Assembly: GCA_040751955.1 (NCBI GenBank) | Contig: JBFMFY010000002.1 | Location: 1 to 64,000 of the forward strand | Length of the DNA: 64,000 nt | Direction: 5' to 3' | From: SpSt-333 sp040751955 | GTDB taxonomy: Bacteria > Bacteroidota > Ignavibacteria > UBA10030 > UBA8401 | Part shown: positions 35,497 to 43,647 of the stretch, one piece after another | Numbering within the stretch: position 1 is the first letter of the stretch | How the letters are laid out: each line of letters begins with the position of its first letter | Notes under the pieces: model-generated | The model's database searches: none | What the model was told of the DNA's origin: nothing | What the model saw: only the letters and a program-made list of their open reading frames with translations | Position numbers and translations under genes: made by a program

Positions 35497-36306
35497 TTAA
35501 AAATCAAACATGATGCCGACGGTATGGAATACATTTCGTTGATTGTAAAATTGTCCGCGTTCTTCCAACCCGGTGCGGTATGTGTACGCCAATCGTACGG
35601 AGCGTAAGTTCTCGTTTTGCGATTTCAATCCCAGTTGATAACTTTGTGTGGATCCGTATGCCAGCTCACCGCGAAATTTGAGATCCACCGCTCCATACAT
35701 CACGACGGTACCAAACAGTCTTGCAATTGTACCTTCTCCGCCGAATTCCGGGAGAATTTTTCTGCCGACATTTCTATTGATTAAGAATGAATAGGTCCAC
35801 TGCAATCCGCCGTACACAAATCCGCTCATCGCCGCGATTCTGTGAAGTGCAAACAATTGATAATAGTCACGGGCATAGTTTACGGCAGTGACCCCCGGAA
35901 ACATTGCATCGTCTGCAAGATGATGACTGGTATGCCCCCAGCCGGTGCGGAGAATGATTTCGGAAGTGACCGGTATGTCGAAAAAAATATCGACGTAAAA
36001 GTTCACGTCGGTAACCTTAAATTTTATTCCGGCATTTTGAAGTGTCGTATAAAGGGAACTTGCAGCGCTTACCTGGCACAGAAGATCGTTGTATCGGACA
36101 TCGGCAACGGGAAAAACGCCTCCCATGCTTCCGATGAACGATCCGCGCGTCATCTGTTTGTTGTACGAAATCCGGTGTTCCGTTCCCGATGCGGCGAAAG
36201 GGAGAACAATTTTCTTTTCGGGAAGCAACGTTATCAGCGACGGAGAATCTCCCGCCGCGAGAAAGGAGATACAGACGAACAGCAGGATCGGAATTCGTTT
36301 GTTCAT
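35497..36306 (-). CDS. Outer-membrane beta-barrel protein, DUF1207-like
   Basis: This 269-residue exported protein has a signal peptide (MNKRIPILLFVCISFLAAG) and alternating strand pattern ending in aromatic-terminated IMFDF, typical of outer-membrane barrels. The RTGWGHTSHHLADD segment recalls DUF1207. It is adjacent to the DUF2279 gene, with two bases between them, so the pair is likely co-transcribed. No ligand can be assigned. Confidence 0.75.
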   Translation of the reverse strand: MNKRIPILLFVCISFLAAGDSPSLITLLPEKKIVLPFAASGTEHRISYNKQMTRGSFIGSMGGVFPVADVRYNDLLCQVSAASSLYTTLQNAGIKFKVTDVNFYVDIFFDIPVTSEIILRTGWGHTSHHLADDAMFPGVTAVNYARDYYQLFALHRIAAMSGFVYGGLQWTYSFLINRNVGRKILPEFGGEGTIARLFGTVVMYGAVDLKFRGELAYGSTQSYQLGLKSQNENLRSVRLAYTYRTGLEERGQFYNQRNVFHTVGIMFDF

Positions 36307-36307
36307 G

Positions 36308-37183
36308 TTAATTCAACAGCAGTACTTTTCCCTGCGGCTTTTCTCCGGTATATATTTTAAATCCCGGAGCCGGGAAGTGAATTTTATCAATAAGATTTTT
36401 TATCACACCCCACGTGTCGCCGGCAAGCGGCAGTTCAGTCATCTTCCAGTCAAGACTGACCGCAAACTTGTGTTTTTTTATCCCCGTGTCACCGTACGAA
36501 ACATTCTTTGCTCCCATGCCGACGGCGATGTTTAAAAACTTAGGCCAATATTTTCTTGCCGGCTCAGGAAGCAGATTGTGAACATCGGCTGCAATCCAGT
36601 ATATATGCCCGCTGTAATCGCTTGCCGGTCCCCAATCAGGATCGTTCGAGCCGCCGTTCGCCGTGGGAATGTAACTCCATTTGAGGTTGAAATTTCTCAA
36701 GAATGGAGAGTGCGTTTGCACAGCGCCATAGACAATACCGATTGAATTAAACAACAGGTCGGATGGATTGAAAGCGTACTTTGAATACCCGTCTGCAAAT
36801 TCGATTGCCACTGCATGGGCTGCCGGTACGGCAATGGCGCTTAACAGCGCCGTATTGTCATCATAATGCGCCCATTTTAAGAAGTCGTAAGTGGTGTGAA
36901 AAAAAAGATACGAAGTAAATAAATGTCCAAGTTTATCGACACCGTAGCTGTAGTTGTAAAAGTAGCCGTCATTCGCAAGGCGGAATTCATGCTGTTTGTA
37001 CATAAAATCATCACGCCACCACCACTGGAATTCCATAACGACAGCGCCGACAGACCATGCAACAGTTGTATATGTTGCAAAATCTTTTCTTGGTACAAAC
37101 AAGAACATCGAATCTTGTTCGGCAGATTCTTGCGATGACGTTAACGATATGCATACGAAGAATAGTAATACAAATTTTTTCAT
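36308..37183 (-). CDS. DUF2279/YfiM-like exported protein
   Basis: This 291-residue protein has an N-terminal signal peptide. It shows the DUF2279 core VDKLGHLFTSYLFFHTTYDF, then AVAIEFADGYS and FNPSDLLFNSIG, with conserved histidine and acidic residues in membrane-embedded helices. Function is not established. It lies two bases before the barrel gene, and its neighbour upstream is the haem-sensor kinase gene. Confidence 0.82.
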   Translation of the reverse strand: MKKFVLLFFVCISLTSSQESAEQDSMFLFVPRKDFATYTTVAWSVGAVVMEFQWWWRDDFMYKQHEFRLANDGYFYNYSYGVDKLGHLFTSYLFFHTTYDFLKWAHYDDNTALLSAIAVPAAHAVAIEFADGYSKYAFNPSDLLFNSIGIVYGAVQTHSPFLRNFNLKWSYIPTANGGSNDPDWGPASDYSGHIYWIAADVHNLLPEPARKYWPKFLNIAVGMGAKNVSYGDTGIKKHKFAVSLDWKMTELPLAGDTWGVIKNLIDKIHFPAPGFKIYTGEKPQGKVLLLN

Positions 37184-37216
37184 ACCGAAGAAAATGTACG
37201 AAAGAAAGAGGGGACT

Positions 37217-38761
37217 TCAAAAAGTGCGGAAGCGGGGAATGGAGACAATAAATTCGGTGCCGGCACCCGGTTCCGACGTAAACGTGATGCTTCCTGCATG
37301 GAGCTCAACAAGTCGTTTGACCGATGCCAATCCCAAACCTGTCCCCTTTTTCTTGCCGTAGGTAACGAACGGTTCGAACAGCGTGTCATGAATTTCTTTC
37401 GGGATCCCTTTACCGTTATCGGATACCGAGAAAACGACCGCAGAATCTTGTTCGTACATCGTCACCGAAATTTTTCCGCCGTCGAGAAGTGCATCGGCAG
37501 CATTGTTAACAAGGTTTCCTATCGCACGCAGCAGTCGCTCTTTATCCGCCGTGATTGTTCCTTTACATCTGTTCTCCACTCTGAACGAGATTGACGAATT
37601 GTTGAAGAGAAGTCCGTACTCATTGCTTAGCGCAAGAGCGATTCCATCGAGATCGTGCTCGTTGTATTGAAGAACCGATGCGCCGCTCGAATAATCGAGC
37701 AGTTCCTGCATCATGCCGTCAATCCGTTTCACGCTGTCATACAGAATGTTGAACATCCGTTCCTTGCGTTCCGGTTTGCTTTCATCGGCATGCTGCAGCT
37801 GTTCGATCGCCAGTGTTAGATTGGTCATCGGGTTGCGGAAATCATGCACGATGGAACTTGCCATTTGCCCAAGCGCGGAGAGGCGCTCGTTCTTCATCGC
37901 CTCCTGTTTCAGATGCAGCAGATTTTCTTCCATCTGTTCAAATGCAACAGCAAGCGCACCGAATTCATCACCTGCGAATTTTTCTTTGATGACATTTGTC
38001 TTCCCCTTGCCGATTTCATCGATGGCATGCAGCAATCGTCTCAGCGGCGTGTTGATGAACTTCCTGAAGACAAATGCATTAACGACGAGCGACAGCGCGA
38101 TGAATCCGAAGAAAATATAAAGCGACCGTTTGGCGTTTTCTTCAAGGTGCGCAGCCGTTGCATCGAGCGGTACATTCATCACCGCCGCACCGAGAACAGT
38201 TCCTTCCTGCACCTCGTGACATTCGGTGCATTTTTTTTCCGCAACAAACGGCACCAGCGCCTGCATCTCTTCGCATGTTTGAATGAATGCCGGTTTGTCG
38301 CGCGGAAGATCGGTGATCTGGCGAGAATCATGGATATGTTTGTTGCAGATAAGTTGCCAGCGCGGTTGGTGCAGCGAAAAAATATCGGTTCCGACATCTT
38401 TATGAAGTGTCCATACCGTCGATTCGCGATGCAACAACCGACGGATACGTGAGGAATCGTCGCGATATCCTTCATCGAGGTGCAAACTGTCGAGTTTGAA
38501 CAGAATGCTGATATCCTTGATGTCACCAGCCGAACTGATCTTGCGAAGGAATGCATCTTCCACCCGCTCGTTGGTGATCATCATGTTCACTATCGATTCG
38601 CGGATGGTGTTTGCCTGTGCGGTTGCCGCGTTCTGAACCTGGAACATCATCTCTTCCTGCGTTGTGGAGTAGTTGATGTATGAAATGATCGCGACCGTCG
38701 TAAAGAACAACGGGAAGAATGTGAGAAAGACCTTGATCGGAAGCGAAGTGTTTTTAAACAT
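37217..38761 (-). CDS. Sensor histidine kinase with c-type haem (DUF3365) sensor domain
   Basis: This 514-residue membrane kinase has TM1 near residues 10-30, then a periplasmic DUF3365/Tll0287-like domain containing one CxxCH haem c site (C178, C181, H182 in KKCTECHE). TM2 lies near 213-233, followed by a HAMP domain, H-box SSIVHDFRNPMTNL and HATPase with GTGLGLASVKRLV. It probably senses redox state or a haem-binding gas. No response regulator is encoded next to it. A kinase-less paralogue lies immediately upstream. Confidence 0.92.
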   Translation of the reverse strand: MFKNTSLPIKVFLTFFPLFFTTVAIISYINYSTTQEEMMFQVQNAATAQANTIRESIVNMMITNERVEDAFLRKISSAGDIKDISILFKLDSLHLDEGYRDDSSRIRRLLHRESTVWTLHKDVGTDIFSLHQPRWQLICNKHIHDSRQITDLPRDKPAFIQTCEEMQALVPFVAEKKCTECHEVQEGTVLGAAVMNVPLDATAAHLEENAKRSLYIFFGFIALSLVVNAFVFRKFINTPLRRLLHAIDEIGKGKTNVIKEKFAGDEFGALAVAFEQMEENLLHLKQEAMKNERLSALGQMASSIVHDFRNPMTNLTLAIEQLQHADESKPERKERMFNILYDSVKRIDGMMQELLDYSSGASVLQYNEHDLDGIALALSNEYGLLFNNSSISFRVENRCKGTITADKERLLRAIGNLVNNAADALLDGGKISVTMYEQDSAVVFSVSDNGKGIPKEIHDTLFEPFVTYGKKKGTGLGLASVKRLVELHAGSITFTSEPGAGTEFIVSIPRFRTF

Positions 38762-38838
38762 AGTGGAATATGTGGACTAACAATATCGCAATCGTTGACA
38801 GTGCACACGTTACTGTGGATAACGGATTCTTGATCATC

Positions 38839-39540
38839 TCACATTTTCCGCAGGATGAAGTAGTAGAGCAGCGCCCCAATCGCCATCGTACCGAGTAAGA
38901 TATACATGGAATACAATACATTCCGTTTGAGCATCGTAGCAGTAGCATCCAACGGAATGGTGAGAACCGCAGCACCCAGCACCTGTCCTTTTTGGACATT
39001 ATGACATTGTGTACATTTTTTTTCCGCAACAAAGGGGATGAGCGCCTGCAATTCATCACCGCTGGAAATGAAGGCAGGTTTATCCGTAGCAAGATGTTCC
39101 AATTTTTGTGCCTGCAATTTATTGTCCGCTGCTATGAAGTACCATTCCGGCGTTATGGTTTCAAATACCCGGAGGTTAAACGTTTTGTGTGCGTCCCATA
39201 CATTCACTTCCCGTTGTGCAAGCCGCAGTGTGCGCGAAGAATCTTCAAGATAGTCATCAGCGAGGTGAAGACTGTCGAGACGAAAGAGAATGCCGATGTT
39301 GCGGATATCTCCGGAGGAGCTGATTTTTTTCAGGTACGCATCATCTACACGTTCGTTGGTCACCATCATATTCACGAGCGCTTCTTTAATTGTCGTTGTC
39401 TGCGCCGTTGCCGACGTTTGAATGTGCGTCAGCATCTGTTCCTGCTGTCCGTTGTAGTTAACATACATGACGGCGATAAATGCAACAACGAAGAGAACAT
39501 ACAACAAGAGAACAATTTTTGCAGCCGGTGTAGGTTTCAT
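38839..39540 (-). CDS. DUF3365 c-type haem sensor protein lacking a kinase
   Basis: This 233-residue protein is closely related to the first half of the following kinase. It has an N-terminal membrane helix, the same TNERVDDAYLKKISSSGDIR and LDSLHL motifs, one haem site (C176, C179, H180 in KKCTQCHN) and a C-terminal membrane helix, and it stops just after that helix (FILRKM). ATG 39540 was chosen because it overlaps the anmK stop. It could be a membrane haem sensor or electron carrier partnering with the kinase, or a remnant of a duplicated kinase. Confidence 0.88.
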   Translation of the reverse strand: MKPTPAAKIVLLLYVLFVVAFIAVMYVNYNGQQEQMLTHIQTSATAQTTTIKEALVNMMVTNERVDDAYLKKISSSGDIRNIGILFRLDSLHLADDYLEDSSRTLRLAQREVNVWDAHKTFNLRVFETITPEWYFIAADNKLQAQKLEHLATDKPAFISSGDELQALIPFVAEKKCTQCHNVQKGQVLGAAVLTIPLDATATMLKRNVLYSMYILLGTMAIGALLYYFILRKM

Positions 39541-40724
39541 AGACAAATCTCCCCTAAAATGGTTTGTCGTTGCGCGCCCGTGACGGATGGAACATTGGCA
39601 GGCACTTCATGAATAGTTTCGTTTGCAAGCACGGCAAAGCAGAGCGCCTCTTTTGCATCGCTGTCGATGCCGAAATCGGTGCTCAACAGAATTTTTGCGG
39701 GGTGAAAATATCGTCGAAGCGAATCCATGAGCGCATCGTTCATTGCTCCGCCGCCGCTGACGACTAGTTCATCCAGAAGATTTTTCCCAAGACGGTGCTG
39801 TAAAAACCGGCAATACTGTTCAAAGATAGAGAGTGCAGTGAATTCCGTTACCGTGGCAATGATATCTTCTTTTCGGTTTCCGCGGCAAAGCCTCAGTACC
39901 CGGTTCACAAAAATTGTTCCGAACAATTCTCTTCCGGTCGATTTTGGGAGAGGTTGAGAAAAATATTTATGCTCCATTAATTTTTTCAAGATTGCCGGCA
40001 GAATCTTTCCTCGCCGTGCCGTCTCGCCGTTCCGATCGAATTCTTCTCTGTAGAATTTTTTCATCAATGCATCGATCACCATGTTTCCGGGTCCGGTATC
40101 AAACGCAACAACATCCTTCACCGTGCAGTTCTTTTTCAGCAGCGTCATGTTCGCAATGCCGCCGATATTGAGCAATGCCCGATTCTTCTTCGTCGATCTG
40201 AACATCAGATACTCAAAATACGGAACCAGCGGCGCCCCTTGTCCACCGAGTGCCATATCTGCCGTGCGGAAATTTCCGACCGTCGGCACGCCGGTCAGCG
40301 CTGCGATGGTGGAAGGATCACCCAATTGCAACGTAGAACGTATTTGCTTACCGAAAAGTTTGCGTCCGACAGGGATATGATGGACTGTTTGACCGTGGGA
40401 ACCGAGGAGATCAATTCTATCAAGGGGTATATGCGCTTTTCGTGTAACTGCTTTTGCTGCATCAGCAAAGAAGTGGGCGATGAGGACATTCAATTGAGAA
40501 ATAGTATCTACTGTTCCGTTTCCGGGCAGCGAATTGGTCAGTACATATTCACGAAATCCTTTTGGGTAAGGAAATGAAATGAACGCACGCTGTTGCAACC
40601 TCGTGTTAAGTCCGACCCCTGTTATCTCAACAAGCACCGCATCGATGGAATCGACCGACGTACCGGACATAAGACCGACAACGAGTTTCTTCTTTTTTCG
40701 CTTGAGTTGTTCGAGTTTTCCCAT
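39537..40724 (-). CDS. anmK: Anhydro-N-acetylmuramic acid kinase
   Basis: AnmK phosphorylates and opens anhydroMurNAc released from peptidoglycan, feeding MurNAc-6-phosphate into recycling. The protein is 395 residues from ATG 40724; upstream in-frame sequence adds a non-homologous stretch. The N-terminal motif VVGLMSGTSVDSIDAVLVE, the HGQTVHH loop and SGGGAMNDALM are diagnostic. Its stop overlaps the haem-sensor gene by four bases. Other recycling genes are not adjacent. Confidence 0.95.
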   Translation of the reverse strand: MGKLEQLKRKKKKLVVGLMSGTSVDSIDAVLVEITGVGLNTRLQQRAFISFPYPKGFREYVLTNSLPGNGTVDTISQLNVLIAHFFADAAKAVTRKAHIPLDRIDLLGSHGQTVHHIPVGRKLFGKQIRSTLQLGDPSTIAALTGVPTVGNFRTADMALGGQGAPLVPYFEYLMFRSTKKNRALLNIGGIANMTLLKKNCTVKDVVAFDTGPGNMVIDALMKKFYREEFDRNGETARRGKILPAILKKLMEHKYFSQPLPKSTGRELFGTIFVNRVLRLCRGNRKEDIIATVTEFTALSIFEQYCRFLQHRLGKNLLDELVVSGGGAMNDALMDSLRRYFHPAKILLSTDFGIDSDAKEALCFAVLANETIHEVPANVPSVTGAQRQTILGEICL

Positions 40725-40807
40725 GTGCCTTGCAAAGTATAAAGTTAAATGATAAAATTCGACAGAATAATTTTGACTTTGACAACGAATACTGGTTACT
40801 TTTTCCC

Positions 40808-41935
40808 ATGATTTCATTCTGGGAACAACAATCATTTCTTCGCACGGACATCATTATTGTCGGCGGCGGTATCTTAGGACTTTCTGCGGCATGTTCGATG
40901 AAAGAACGCAATTCAAAGATGAATATCACCGTTCTTGAACGGGGGATACTTCCAACAGGTGCCAGCACCAAAAATGCCGGCTTCGCCTGTTTCGGAAGTT
41001 TGACGGAGCTCCTCGCCGACGAACGGACACTGGGAAAAGAGAAAATGATGTCACTGGTTGAAAAAAGATGGAAAGGGCTGCAAAAACTTCGCGCCCGTCT
41101 CGGAGACAGAGCGATTGATTTCCAACAGCATGGCGGATATGAATTACTGACAAAATCAGAACTGTTTGCGCTCGACCATCTCGATAGAATGAACTCGGCG
41201 CTTTTTCCGATTTTCAATCAAAATATTTTTTCCGTCGTTGACGGAAAAATAAAAACATTCGGATTTGCTTCCGACACCGTGCAATCGTTGATCTTCACCG
41301 CTCTTGAAGGACAGATCGACACGGGGAAGATGATGCTCACATTGATGCAGAAAGCGGAGTTCCTTGGGGTAATGATAGTTACCGGTGCAAACGTTTCGTC
41401 GGTCTATCCGCAAAACAATTCTGTCGATGTCGGCATTACATCGGGTGAACAAACAATACAAATGAAATGCCGCACCGCCGCCCTCTGCACGAATGCTTTT
41501 CTTCCCGGACTTCTTCCGGACTTGAAGATAACTCCCGGGCGCGGTCAGATCATTGTGACAAAACCGATCGATGGACTGAAATTCCGCGGTACATTCCATT
41601 TCGATCACGGTTTCTACTACTTCCGGGATTTCAACAATCGTATTATTTTCGGAGGAGGACGGAATCAAGATTTCGATGCGGAAGCCACAAGCGAGTTTGC
41701 GCCGAATGAAAAAATACTCGCTGACCTCAACAAGAAATTGACAGAAGTAATTATTCCGAATACACCGTTTGAGATCGATATGATGTGGCAGGGAATTATG
41801 GGATTCGGGGAAACAAAAATTCCATTTATCAAAGAAGTCCATCCGAATCTTTTTGCTGCTCTCGGCTGCAACGGAATGGGAATCGCATTGAGCAGCGTGC
41901 TGGGAGATGAACTGGCGGAGAGAATGATGCAATAG
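40808..41935 (+). CDS. FAD-dependent oxidoreductase (DAO family)
   Basis: This 375-residue flavoprotein starts at ATG 40808; the earlier in-frame start lies in the divergent promoter region. The Rossmann FAD-binding motif is DIIIVGGGILGLSAACSM. A central GRGQIIVTKPI segment and the C-terminal LGCNGMGIALSSVLG close the FAD site as in D-amino-acid oxidase and glycine oxidase relatives. Substrate is likely an amine or amino acid but is not determined. It diverges from anmK. Confidence 0.88.
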   Translation: MISFWEQQSFLRTDIIIVGGGILGLSAACSMKERNSKMNITVLERGILPTGASTKNAGFACFGSLTELLADERTLGKEKMMSLVEKRWKGLQKLRARLGDRAIDFQQHGGYELLTKSELFALDHLDRMNSALFPIFNQNIFSVVDGKIKTFGFASDTVQSLIFTALEGQIDTGKMMLTLMQKAEFLGVMIVTGANVSSVYPQNNSVDVGITSGEQTIQMKCRTAALCTNAFLPGLLPDLKITPGRGQIIVTKPIDGLKFRGTFHFDHGFYYFRDFNNRIIFGGGRNQDFDAEATSEFAPNEKILADLNKKLTEVIIPNTPFEIDMMWQGIMGFGETKIPFIKEVHPNLFAALGCNGMGIALSSVLGDELAERMMQ

Positions 41936-41940
41936 ATAGA

Positions 41941-42018
41941 CCACCCCTTTAATTCCCCTTCTCATGAAGGAGCGGAAGAACTCATTGCCTGTTAGTTAAA
42001 CTATCTCGACAGGGGTGG
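41941..42018. repeat. Imperfect inverted repeat ending in CCACCCCT/AGGGGTGG
   Basis: CCACCCCT at 41941-41948 is complementary to AGGGGTGG at 42011-42018, with partly complementary CCCCTTCT/AGGAGCGG sequence inside. It fills the gap between the oxidoreductase and nfo. Only one copy is in the window. It could be a dispersed palindromic repeat or a terminator. Confidence 0.4.
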
Positions 42019-42030
42019 TGGAAAGAACAT

Positions 42031-42903
42031 ATGAGCAAATCATCAAATCATGGAATCTTACTGGGCGCGCACATGTCGATCTCCGGCGGCGTTCATACGG
42101 CTGTCGATCGCGCGGCATCAATCGGATGTACGGCGCTGCAGGTCTTCACGAAGAACAATAATCAATGGAGCGGGAAACCGTTTACGGAGAGCGACATTGC
42201 ACTTTACAAAGAAAAAATCACGGTAGCCCGAATTTCGCCGGTTGTCTCTCACGACTCGTACCTGATCAATCTTTGCGGAACGAATCCCGACATACTGAAA
42301 AAATCGCGTGCCGCGTTCATTGATGAACTGGAACGATGTGAGCAATTGGGAATTCCTTTACTCAACTTCCATCCCGGCTCGCATCTTGGCGCAGGTGATG
42401 AAGAGGGAATTAAGAAAATTTGTGAAAGCCTGAACGTTGCTCACGATGCAACGAAAAATTTCAAAGTGAAAAGTGTCCTCGAAACAACCGCGGGACAGGG
42501 AACGAACGTCGGCTACAAGTTTGAGCATCTCCGCACGATTATTGATGGCGTTGAGAATCCTGAACGGATGGCGGTTTGTATTGATACATGTCATATCTTT
42601 GCAGCGGGATACAATATTTCAAATGAAAAAGGGTATGAAGAAACATTCAAACTATTTGACGAGATTATCGGATTAGATCGGCTCGTTGCCTTTCACATCA
42701 ATGATTCTAAGAAAGGGCTCGGCTCACATGTGGATCGGCATGAACACATCGGCAAAGGGGCAATTGGGTTGACAGGATTTCGATTGTTGATGAATGACCC
42801 GAGGTTCACACACATTCCCAAAATTTTGGAAACGCCGAAAAGCGAGGATTTACATGAAGATGTTGAGAATATGAGAGTGTTGAAAAGTCTGATCAAGACG
42901 TGA
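42031..42903 (+). CDS. nfo: Endonuclease IV (AP endonuclease)
   Basis: This zinc-dependent enzyme cleaves DNA 5' to abasic sites in base-excision repair. The 290-residue TIM-barrel protein contains the three family signatures with metal ligands: FHPGSHLG, VCIDTCHIFAAGYN and HINDSKKGLGSHVDRHEHIG, plus LETPK near the C-terminus. The N-terminus LLGAHMSISGGVH is typical. It is preceded by a palindromic repeat. Confidence 0.96.
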   Translation: MSKSSNHGILLGAHMSISGGVHTAVDRAASIGCTALQVFTKNNNQWSGKPFTESDIALYKEKITVARISPVVSHDSYLINLCGTNPDILKKSRAAFIDELERCEQLGIPLLNFHPGSHLGAGDEEGIKKICESLNVAHDATKNFKVKSVLETTAGQGTNVGYKFEHLRTIIDGVENPERMAVCIDTCHIFAAGYNISNEKGYEETFKLFDEIIGLDRLVAFHINDSKKGLGSHVDRHEHIGKGAIGLTGFRLLMNDPRFTHIPKILETPKSEDLHEDVENMRVLKSLIKT

Positions 42904-42923
42904 ATACTGTGTTCCGATAGTTC

Positions 42924-43412
42924 CTATCGATTCACAAACCAATTCTTTCCGGTCTTCCTTTTTAATCCTTTAATCACTTTCTCCACATTTCTCGTCACCG
43001 CTTTGTCAGTCTTTAGATAATTCAGATACTTCAACACTTCCTTTTGGCGTGACGGCGTCAGCTGTTTGAACTTCCGGTGGAGATGTTCCTCATCCAATCG
43101 TTTCTTGAATGTTTTCGGCATCGGATACGTTTTAGCGCCGCGAGGAGCAAAGTCTTGCTCAATGATGAAGCGCGCCCTGTCGTCGTTCTTCGTCTGCGAT
43201 CCTTTCAGCATCGGACCATTGACATACAAACGGTACTCCGCATTCTTCACCGGCACGAGCGTTTGAATGAACGGATGCCCGTTGATTGTTCCTTTGACAG
43301 GAATGTATCCTTTCACAGGTCTCATCTGTGTTGTGATTTTGAAAGGAACTTTGACGCAGGGATTGATGCCGACCTTGTAAATTTTTGCAGCAAAGGAGAA
43401 CTTTTTGGTCAT
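42924..43412 (-). CDS. DUF1905/YdeI (OmdA)-like protein
   Basis: This 162-residue protein starts at ATG 43412. The N-terminal half is a small beta-barrel DUF1905 domain (YIPVKGTINGHPFIQTLVPV, YRLYVNGPML). The C-terminal half has the bacteriocin-protection YdeI/OmdA motif FKQLTPSRQKEVLKYLNYLK. The fused layout is common in this family. The cellular role is unclear. Confidence 0.85.
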   Translation of the reverse strand: MTKKFSFAAKIYKVGINPCVKVPFKITTQMRPVKGYIPVKGTINGHPFIQTLVPVKNAEYRLYVNGPMLKGSQTKNDDRARFIIEQDFAPRGAKTYPMPKTFKKRLDEEHLHRKFKQLTPSRQKEVLKYLNYLKTDKAVTRNVEKVIKGLKRKTGKNWFVNR

Positions 43413-43534
43413 AACAACAACCTTAGAGAACGCTCCGTCGAGTGTGTTCTTGAAGAAGCATCGCAAGGATCAATTTTAAGTCTAGAGAAGATAAGCAGGT
43501 TGTAAGTGAGTATCAACATCGTTACATTTTTAAA

Positions 43535-43642
43535 AGTCAAACGAGAACTCCCTGCGGTCTCGCCGCAGAGATGAATCGCTAAAATAATACGAAGTTCTAA
43601 CAAGGAAGACGCCCTGCGCTCTTGGCGCAGGGTAATTCACAA
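43535..43642. mobile_element. 108-bp PATE-like repeat, copy 1
   Basis: This sequence is identical over 108 bases to 60137-60244. It holds two related hairpins: CTGCGG/CCGCAG (43552-43568, loop TCTCG) and CCCTGCGC/GCGCAGGG (43612-43632, loop TCTTG). TTTAA stands directly before the inferred left end (about 43534), and the inferred right end is about 43640. It ends only a few bases before the aldo/keto reductase start, so it now forms that gene's leader. No transposase is present. Structure and target suggest a non-autonomous IS200/IS605-type (PATE) element. Confidence 0.8.
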
Positions 43643-43647
43643 ACACG

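Noticed and set aside
38839..39540. Reading the short haem protein as a frameshifted kinase
   Set aside because: The 300 bases after its stop hold only the next kinase's start. No HAMP or kinase remnants lie in the 77-base gap, so it is a true short form or a clean deletion.
40756..40761. TCGACA (reverse TGTCGA) upstream of anmK
   Set aside because: There is no CGAC at 17-base spacing on the minus strand, so it is a chance hexamer.
43535..43642. The 108-bp repeat as a CRISPR or simple terminator
   Set aside because: There are only two copies, 16.6 kb apart, with no spacers. Two hairpins of similar sequence and a gene-interrupting copy fit a mobile element, not a terminator.
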